Assembly (NCBI GenBank): GCA_029052085.1
Contig: JAIDJS010000323.1
Coordinates: 1-5,007, forward strand
Length of the DNA stretch: 5,007 nt
Reading direction: 5' to 3'
Source of the DNA: Eubacterium sp.
Lineage (GTDB): Bacteria; Bacillota; Clostridia; Oscillospirales; Acutalibacteraceae
Under the pieces are notes generated by a model. That model searched no databases. It worked only from the letters and a program-made list of their open reading frames with translations, and was not told where the DNA came from. Of this stretch, positions 1-3,589 are shown piece by piece. A program made the translations under genes and the position numbers. Positions within the stretch are counted from its first letter, which is position 1, and every line of letters begins with the position of its first letter.

Positions 1-51
1 ATATCTACACGCGTAAGATCTTCGGCAGCGTCAGATTTGTATAATAGACAG
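1..51 (+). other. Illumina Nextera (Tn5) i5 adapter contamination
   Basis: This is synthetic library sequence, not genome. Bases 1-10 match the last ten bases of the P5 flow-cell segment (AGATCTACAC) except G to T at 2. Bases 11-18 (GCGTAAGA) sit where the 8-base i5 index belongs and equal, from memory, index S517 of the Nextera XT set. Bases 19-32 match the Nextera read-1 segment (TCGTCGGCAGCGTC) except G to T at 21. Bases 33-51 match the 19-base Tn5 mosaic end (AGATGTGTATAAGAGACAG) except G to T at 37 and 45. Order, spacing and orientation are exactly those of a Nextera library molecule, so the insert begins at 52 and this is an untrimmed contig end. Confidence 0.96.
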
Positions 52-252
52 ATATAATTATATATAAAATATATTATCATATTAAAAATAAAAGGTCAAT
101 ATAAATTGATATACCTTTATGCTTCCCTTAATTTAAGGGGAGGTGCAAAGCACACGGAGAGATTCTTGTTTCAGGACGGAAATCCATACCCTGCGGTTGT
201 TTATATGCAAATTTTCGGGGGGGAGGGATACATAAAGGATATAATTGATATG
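52..252. other. non-coding contig-end region, AT-rich then hairpin-rich
   Basis: I find no convincing gene on either strand. Bases 52-90 are almost pure A/T with TATA-like runs. Bases 91-118 hold an imperfect inverted repeat (AAAGGT at 91-96 with ACCTTT at 113-118, inner CAAT/ATTG). A stronger hairpin follows at 122-142. Bases 217-227 are a run of seven G, one A and three G, unusual for this AT-rich DNA. The region lies downstream of the leftward 3D-domain gene and its terminator, so it is outside that transcript. The upstream neighbour is unknown because genomic sequence begins at about 52. Confidence 0.6.
122..142. repeat. intergenic hairpin, possible dispersed repeat copy
   Basis: An 8-bp stem with one G-T wobble (CTTCCCTT at 122-129 with AAGGGGAG at 135-142) closes a 5-nt AATTT loop. 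It runs on into GGTGCAAAGCACACGGAGAG, which contains a second short stem, TGC-AAA-GCA. The pattern of a pyrimidine/purine hairpin followed by AGGTG, a short stem and CGGAG resembles intergenic repeats common in gut Clostridia genomes. That resemblance is from memory and only one copy is visible here, so repeat status is inference. No T-run follows, so it is not a clear terminator. Confidence 0.35.
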
Positions 253-280
253 AAAAAAGCTCATCAGATGATGAGCTTTT
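253..280 (-). terminator. rho-independent terminator of the 3D-domain gene
   Basis: A perfect 11-bp stem (AAAAGCTCATC at 255-265 with GATGAGCTTTT at 270-280) closes an AGAT tetraloop. Read leftward it ends in six T (complement of A253-A258). It begins 8 bases past the stop codon of the leftward gene, the classical position for an intrinsic terminator. Most of the U-tract doubles as the base of the stem, and T-rich sequence on the other side (277-280, 286-290) may allow some function in the rightward direction. Confidence 0.88.
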
Positions 281-288
281 AATCGTTT

Positions 289-1512
289 TTACCAACCTAA
301 TCGAAGTATTTTAATGGAAGCAGAGCCGCGTCCGTTTTTCTTTGCGGCATCGTGACCTTCCGGCGTATAGATATCAATTCTGCCTGTTCTTGAAAGTCCG
401 CTGCCTCCGCGGTCAACTACTGTATAGGTTACACCGTTAACCTCTATGATTGAACCTAAAGGAAGCCAGTTGCAGGCAACATAATACGGATTATCCATTC
501 CGTTTGTAAGCTTTTTGCCTGATGCGGTTATGCCATTGCTCTTGCCGCAGCATATCTCACACGCACAATAATGTGTGTAGCTGCCGCTTATAACAGAGCC
601 GACTGCGATTCCGTTGTGTTTTTCAACGCCGTTGTTTTCTATAACAACAGCCTTTGTTCCAACGCGTTTTACCTCTGTAACAGGCTTTTTGATAACGGTT
701 GAGGCAACCTCTCTTTTTTCGCTTTGTGCGCCGTTAATATAGGTTATTCTGTAGGTTACGGAGCGTTCGCCGTCCTCGCCCTTTGTTTCAATCTTTGTTT
801 TGCCCTTTTCGAGTGAACTGTCTTTAATCGTGTTTGTTTTGTGGGCAATTTTTTCATTTTTGGTAACCGTTTTGATTTCTACTCTGTAAACGTTGATTTC
901 CATGCCGTCTTCAGCAAAGGTATCCAATGTCGGCTCTGTATAATCATTGTCTCCGAGCGTTATTCCGGCGTCTGCAATTAAATCTGCAACGGAGGAATTT
1001 ACTGTTCCGATATTATAGGTTTTTCCGTCTGCGTTAATGGTTACAATTTTAGGGGAATCAACCGTGATAACCATTCCGTTCTGAATCGGAGTGTCGTTAT
1101 CATAGTTAACGATAAGACCGTCTTTGTAAACACCGGATTCATCAAGCGCAACACCAACGGTCTGGGCATAAACATCGTAGCTTTTAACCGTGTTGTTAAA
1201 CTTGATATAAATTCTGTTTAATCTGCTGATGTGGATTGTTCCGCCAATTCCGCTGTTGAAAGAGGCGATGTTAAGCTTATCTTGTGAACCGAGCTTAATG
1301 TTTGCTTCGTTCAGGATTTCGATAGGTTCCGTTTCCTTAGTTGCAATTGTGTATTCATAGCCGTTATCGTTGATAACAACATTGTAATGGCCTGCCTCGC
1401 CTGCAAAAGCAGTTACGGTAAAAATGCAAACCATAAGAATAAACGCAATTACCGTTGCAAGCAGAACACGAGAAATGTGTTTAATGGATGCAACGCTTGA
1501 TTCGTTAATCAT
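289..1512 (-). CDS. secreted G5 and 3D domain cell-wall protein (YabE/Rpf-like)
   Basis: This is a 407-residue exported protein of the YabE type, expected to act in the cell envelope on peptidoglycan; 3D domains share the fold of MltA-type lytic transglycosylases and occur in autolysin or resuscitation-promoting proteins. Residues 1-37 are a signal peptide (basic start, hydrophobic 16-36, likely cleavage after AFA). Residues 43-210 hold about three DUF348-type beta repeats, 211-287 a G5 domain, and 310-407 the 3D domain. The three aspartates that name the domain are D367 (VVDRGG), D380 (GRIDIY) and D388 (GHDAA). A Cys cluster (C316, C318, C321, C322) plus C347 could form disulfides or bind metal; similar clusters occur in clostridial 3D proteins. 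The start is set by GGAG (1519-1522) six bases before ATG. It is a single-gene unit with its own promoter, structured leader and terminator. The exact bond cleaved is unknown, and so is whether it is enzymatically active. Confidence 0.9.
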   Translation of the reverse strand: MINESSVASIKHISRVLLATVIAFILMVCIFTVTAFAGEAGHYNVVINDNGYEYTIATKETEPIEILNEANIKLGSQDKLNIASFNSGIGGTIHISRLNRIYIKFNNTVKSYDVYAQTVGVALDESGVYKDGLIVNYDNDTPIQNGMVITVDSPKIVTINADGKTYNIGTVNSSVADLIADAGITLGDNDYTEPTLDTFAEDGMEINVYRVEIKTVTKNEKIAHKTNTIKDSSLEKGKTKIETKGEDGERSVTYRITYINGAQSEKREVASTVIKKPVTEVKRVGTKAVVIENNGVEKHNGIAVGSVISGSYTHYCACEICCGKSNGITASGKKLTNGMDNPYYVACNWLPLGSIIEVNGVTYTVVDRGGSGLSRTGRIDIYTPEGHDAAKKNGRGSASIKILRLGW

Positions 1513-1661
1513 CTTAATCTCCTTTTTAATTGCAGGAATATTAAATATTCCATGCTATAACAATATGGGGTTGCCGTTTGAATTTGCAGGTAAAATGAAA
1601 TGAAAATTACCTGTTAGCAGAAGCAAATATTCTGCCTTTACCTTTAGTATTGCTGAAAGCA
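1513..1661 (-). ncRNA. structured 5' leader of the 3D-domain gene, possible cis-regulator
   Basis: From the predicted start site near 1661 the leader is about 149 nt. In order of transcription it holds a small bulged stem (1648-1665), a 6-bp hairpin GCAGAA/TTCTGC with a 7-nt loop (1617-1635), a 7-bp hairpin CAGGTAA/TTACCTG with a 13-nt loop (1587-1613), and an 8-bp inverted repeat GGAATATT/AATATTCC (1535-1551), extended by GCA/TGC to 1532-1555, ending nine bases before the GGAG ribosome site. The 3' arm at 1587-1593 can also pair with AGGTAAA at 1637-1643, giving a second, exclusive fold. Such genes in Firmicutes are often under the c-di-AMP (ydaO) riboswitch, but I do not see its conserved cores here. 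Function as a switch is inference. Confidence 0.4.
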
Positions 1662-1667
1662 CTTGGA

Positions 1668-1696
1668 ATTATAGGGGAATTTTCACAAGGTGTCAA
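1668..1696 (-). promoter_or_regulatory. consensus sigma-A promoter of the 3D-domain gene
   Basis: Read on the minus strand, TTGACA (1696-1691), a 17-base spacer and TATAAT (1673-1668) match the vegetative consensus at all twelve positions. Transcription should start near 1661 and run leftward into the 3D-domain gene. Confidence 0.9.
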
Positions 1697-1995
1697 ACAA
1701 ATCAAAATTGAGTTTTTGTGCAAAACCAACAAATCGGCTCTTGAATAAAAAGTCGAATATTTTTTATAAATCAAGATATTGTGGTTTTTTCAGTTTTGCA
1801 AAGTAAAGCGATAAAGCGTTTTTTTGTAAAATGTTTAGAAAATGAGCAATATTTTTTTATCTTTTGTAACTTTTAGGCTTATTTTTTACAAAATATTACA
1901 AAATATAGTGTTGCAATGCCGTATTTTTAGGAGTTGAACCACAAGATGATATAAAATCTGACAATTTATTTTTATATTGTAAGCCGTGATTTTAA
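1697..1995. other. AT-rich intergenic region between divergent promoters, with repeated 8-mer
   Basis: About 300 bases separate the leftward 3D-gene promoter from the rightward tRNA promoter. No open frame here has both a ribosome site and useful length. TTTTGTAA occurs exactly at 1822-1829 and 1862-1869, and inverted (TTACAAAA) at 1886-1893 and 1896-1903; the last two are ten bases apart. A near copy, TTTTGCAA, is at 1794-1801. TAAAGCG is repeated at 1804-1810 and 1812-1818. An AT-rich imperfect inverted repeat spans 1740-1775 (CTTGA/TCAAG outer, TAAAAA/TTTTTA inner). These could be regulator sites or simply low-complexity sequence. Confidence 0.5.
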
Positions 1996-2024
1996 TTGAC
2001 AATAAAAGCGCCTTAATATATAAT
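1996..2024 (+). promoter_or_regulatory. consensus sigma-A promoter of tRNA-Arg
   Basis: TTGACA (1996-2001), a 17-base spacer and TATAAT (2019-2024) match the consensus at all twelve positions. The start site should fall near 2031, leaving about a 12-base 5' leader to be removed from the tRNA by RNase P. Confidence 0.92.
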
Positions 2025-2042
2025 ATGATAGCAAATTGAAAA

Positions 2043-2117
2043 GCCCTCATAGTTCAACGGATAGAATAAGCCCCTCCTAAGGGTTAGATGTAGGTTCGAT
2101 TCCCACTGAGGGTGCCA
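2043..2117 (+). tRNA. tRNA-Arg, anticodon CCT (reads AGG), CCA encoded
   Basis: The cloverleaf folds completely. The acceptor stem is 2043-2049 with 2107-2113, G2114 is the discriminator and CCA is at 2115-2117. The D-stem is 2052-2055 with 2064-2067, with GG at 2059-2060. The anticodon stem is 2069-2073 with 2081-2085, loop CTCCTAA, anticodon CCT at 2076-2078. The T-stem is 2090-2094 with 2102-2106 around loop TTCGATT. C35 and A20 (base 2061), known arginine identity elements, are present. Weak pairs are G1-U72, a G-U at the base of the D-stem, a G-U in the anticodon stem and an A-C mismatch (2092/2104) in the T-stem. It is a single-gene unit with its own promoter and terminator. Confidence 0.96.
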
Positions 2118-2151
2118 AAAAGAAGCAGTCACACCGTGGCTGTTTCTTTTT
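2118..2151 (+). terminator. rho-independent terminator of tRNA-Arg
   Basis: The core stem GCAGTCAC (2125-2132) with GTGGCTGT (2136-2143), including two G-T wobbles, closes a 3-nt loop and is followed by TTCTTTTT. Flanking A and T runs extend the stem to 16 pairs, reaching back to the last A of the tRNA CCA end (2117). The A-rich 5' side gives a T-run when read leftward, so it may also stop transcripts arriving from pduL. Confidence 0.88.
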
Positions 2152-2184
2152 GTTATAAAAGGAATCGAATATATGAGAATGCCA

Positions 2185-2216
2185 AAGCACCGCCGGCATT
2201 TCTGCGGGCGGTGCTT
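2185..2216 (-). terminator. hairpin terminator downstream of pduL
   Basis: A perfect GC-rich 10-bp stem (AAGCACCGCC at 2185-2194 with GGCGGTGCTT at 2207-2216) is topped by a G-G mismatch and a further 3-bp GCA/TGC stem around TTTC. It lies 23 bases past the pduL stop codon. Read leftward, only three T follow directly, so the U-tract is poor. It may work together with the tRNA terminator at 2118-2151, or mainly protect the 3' end of the mRNA. Confidence 0.62.
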
Positions 2217-2239
2217 ATTATATAATAGTATACTATATA

Positions 2240-2827
2240 TTATGCGTTTTTGATTACCTTGCCGATTGTGTTTGGTGCCATTCCTGCTGCATTTGATTCG
2301 TCGGTGTCAATGTGCATTGCAAGTGCATAGGAATCTGAAACTCTTACTACAACATCGCCGAAAACAAGATTTCTGCCGTTTGATGACGGAATTTCAACAG
2401 AAACGATTTCGCCGTTTTCAACGCCCATTTTTGCAGCATCGGCTGTTGTTGCGTGGATATGACGCTTTGCAGCGATTACCCCCTCTGAAATTTCAACCTC
2501 GCCGGCAGGTCCTACAAGCTTGCAGGAGCCGGAGCCTGCGATATCGCCGCTTTCTCTTACGGGAGCATTAACGCCGATAGAACGGGCATCTGTTAATGAA
2601 ACCTCAACCTGTGTTGCATTTCTTACAGGACCCAGAACAGCCATTCCCGGAAATTCACCCTTTGCGCCGATAACCTTAACTCTTTCCTCGCAGGCATACT
2701 GACCGGGCTGGGAAAGGTCTTTTTTCTTTGTAAGCTCGTAGCCTGCGCCGAAAAGTGTTTCAAGATCCTTCTGAGAAAGATGAACATGTCGGGCTGAAAT
2801 TTCAACTAAAACTTCATTGTTTTCCAT
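2240..2827 (-). CDS. pduL: phosphate propanoyltransferase / phosphotransacylase PduL
   Basis: This 195-residue enzyme exchanges CoA and phosphate on short acyl groups (acyl-CoA + Pi = acyl phosphate + CoA), linking acetyl- or propionyl-CoA to ATP formation by a kinase. It has the two PduL beta-barrel halves. Metal-binding residues known from the family are present: H14 and H16 (SARHVHLS), E75 (TQVEVS), H123 and H125 (KRHIHAT) and H172 (AMHID); R69, in the place of the phosphate-contacting arginine, is also there. The order and spacing fit what I recall of the R. palustris enzyme. The start at 2827 is preceded by AGAGGT at 2836-2841. An in-frame ATG at 2884 would add 19 residues but has no ribosome site. 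The protein begins directly at the catalytic domain with no microcompartment targeting helix, and no shell genes are visible, so a cytosolic Pta-like role in acetate or propionate formation is inferred. No acetate kinase gene lies in the window. Confidence 0.95.
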   Translation of the reverse strand: MENNEVLVEISARHVHLSQKDLETLFGAGYELTKKKDLSQPGQYACEERVKVIGAKGEFPGMAVLGPVRNATQVEVSLTDARSIGVNAPVRESGDIAGSGSCKLVGPAGEVEISEGVIAAKRHIHATTADAAKMGVENGEIVSVEIPSSNGRNLVFGDVVVRVSDSYALAMHIDTDESNAAGMAPNTIGKVIKNA

Positions 2828-2835
2828 TTTTATAT

Positions 2836-2841
2836 ACCTCT
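2836..2841 (-). promoter_or_regulatory. ribosome binding site fixing the pduL start
   Basis: AGAGGT on the minus strand lies eight bases before the ATG at 2825-2827. The longer in-frame alternative starting at 2884 has only A/T-rich sequence with no Shine-Dalgarno match ahead of it, so this site decides the start. Confidence 0.75.
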
Positions 2842-2913
2842 TTTTTATATAATTTGCTGATTTAAGATAAAGAAGATCAAGCATACTGTTTACTTATTTT
2901 CTTTGTCCTGACT

Positions 2914-2942
2914 ATTTTATAACATTTCCGATTGTTTTTCAA
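2914..2942 (-). promoter_or_regulatory. predicted sigma-A promoter of pduL
   Basis: Read leftward, TTGAAA (2942-2937), 17 bases, then TAAAAT (2919-2914) give two 5-of-6 boxes at ideal spacing. The predicted start near 2907 leaves a leader of about 80 nt before the pduL ATG. Its -35 box shares base 2937 with the -35 box of the opposing promoter. Confidence 0.6.
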
Positions 2943-2960
2943 TATAGAATTTGATATACT
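2932..2960 (+). promoter_or_regulatory. predicted extended -10 promoter of the uracil-DNA glycosylase gene
   Basis: TTGTTT (2932-2937), a 17-base spacer and TATACT (2955-2960) are preceded by TG at 2952-2953, the extended -10 motif that compensates for a weaker -35 box. The expected start site, near 2967, falls only about ten bases before the chosen start codon. Confidence 0.65.
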
Positions 2961-2977
2961 TGTAACTGGTGATGAAA

Positions 2978-3541
2978 ATGAATTTGAATGAGCTTAAAGA
3001 AAAGTGTCAGAATTGTACAAAATGCGGATTATGTGAGGGCAGAACGAATGTTGTTTTCGGCTATGGCAAAGAGGATGCCGATATTATGCTTATCGGCGAG
3101 GGCCCCGGCGAAAACGAGGATTTGCAGGGTATGCCGTTTGTAGGCAGAAGCGGTCAGCTGCTTGATAAATTTCTTGCCGCCGTTGATCTGAGCCGTGAAA
3201 AGAATGTTTATATTGCAAATATGGTTAAATGCCGTCCTCCGAAAAACAGAGATCCGAAGCCGGAGGAGCAGGAAATCTGCATTAACTGGCTTCGTGAGCA
3301 GTTCAGGGTTATAAGACCGAAGATTGTTGTCTGTGTCGGCAGAATTTCTGCGCAGAAGCTGATCAGTCCAACCTTTAAGGTTACGCAGGAGCATGGGCAG
3401 TTTATTGATAAAAACGGCACTTTGTTTATGGGAACTTACCATCCGGCTGCTATTTTAAGAAATCCGAATAATAAGGAAGCGGCTTTTCAGGATTGGCTTG
3501 CTTTAAGAGAAAAAATAAAAGAATTGGGTATAGAAATATAA
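2978..3541 (+). CDS. family 4 uracil-DNA glycosylase (Fe-S type)
   Basis: This 187-residue enzyme removes uracil, arising from cytosine deamination or dUTP incorporation, from DNA as the first step of base-excision repair. Numbered from the ATG at 2978, motif 1 is GEGPGENED (40-48), forming the uracil pocket and water-activating site, and motif 2 is HPAAILR (155-161), the DNA-intercalating loop. The 4Fe-4S ligands are probably C13 and C16 (CTKC) with C85 (KCRPP) and C101 (EIC). PFVGRSGQLLD and NRDPKPEE are also typical of the family. In-frame GTG (2969) and ATG (2972) codons lie just upstream; I prefer 2978 because GGTGA (2968-2972) sits five bases before it. Extra cysteines C10 and C19 flank the N-terminal pair. 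The gene diverges from pduL and is followed after 48 nt, with no terminator, by the GH110-like gene. The length is normal and the gene looks intact. Confidence 0.95.
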   Translation: MNLNELKEKCQNCTKCGLCEGRTNVVFGYGKEDADIMLIGEGPGENEDLQGMPFVGRSGQLLDKFLAAVDLSREKNVYIANMVKCRPPKNRDPKPEEQEICINWLREQFRVIRPKIVVCVGRISAQKLISPTFKVTQEHGQFIDKNGTLFMGTYHPAAILRNPNNKEAAFQDWLALREKIKELGIEI

Positions 3542-3589
3542 ATTTTAAGTGACGTTGTTTCGTCCGATATAAAACCGAAGGAGAAAAAT

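Noticed and set aside
38..45. TATAAT-like promoter motif
   Set aside because: It lies inside the Nextera mosaic end and arises from a G to T error in synthetic sequence.
1513..1661. c-di-AMP (ydaO/yuaA) riboswitch in the 3D-gene leader
   Set aside because: It was expected from the gene type, but the GGGGGAACC-, GGGGTGAAT- and CAGCTAACC-like conserved cores are absent on the leftward strand, so I annotate only an unclassified leader.
1740..1775. Inverted repeat CTTGA/TCAAG with TAAAAA/TTTTTA as a terminator
   Set aside because: The stem is almost all A-T with interruptions, there is no gene ending nearby, and it lies upstream of both promoters' transcripts.
2043..2117. tRNA-Arg as an integration site for a mobile element
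   Set aside because: No integrase gene and no second copy of the tRNA 3' end are visible, and the sequence downstream is a terminator and a housekeeping-type gene.
2266..2805. Open frames on the opposite strand and in other frames across pduL (2266-2571, 2520-2702 rightward; 2623-2805 leftward)
   Set aside because: They overlap a clear PduL coding region with intact catalytic residues, show no recognisable domains and have unnatural composition.
2828..2884. Longer pduL start at 2884 (19 extra residues)
   Set aside because: There is no ribosome site before it, the extra residues do not look like family sequence, and the ATG at 2827 has AGAGGT at good spacing. The extension also covers part of the likely mRNA leader.
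2969..2977. GTG 2969 or ATG 2972 as the glycosylase start
   Set aside because: They are possible if the message is leaderless, but no Shine-Dalgarno precedes them, while GGTGA is well placed for the ATG at 2978. The difference is only two or three residues.
3029..3442. Leftward open frames within the uracil-DNA glycosylase gene (3029-3442, 3208-3420)
   Set aside because: They are antisense to a well-supported gene, with no domain or good ribosome site.
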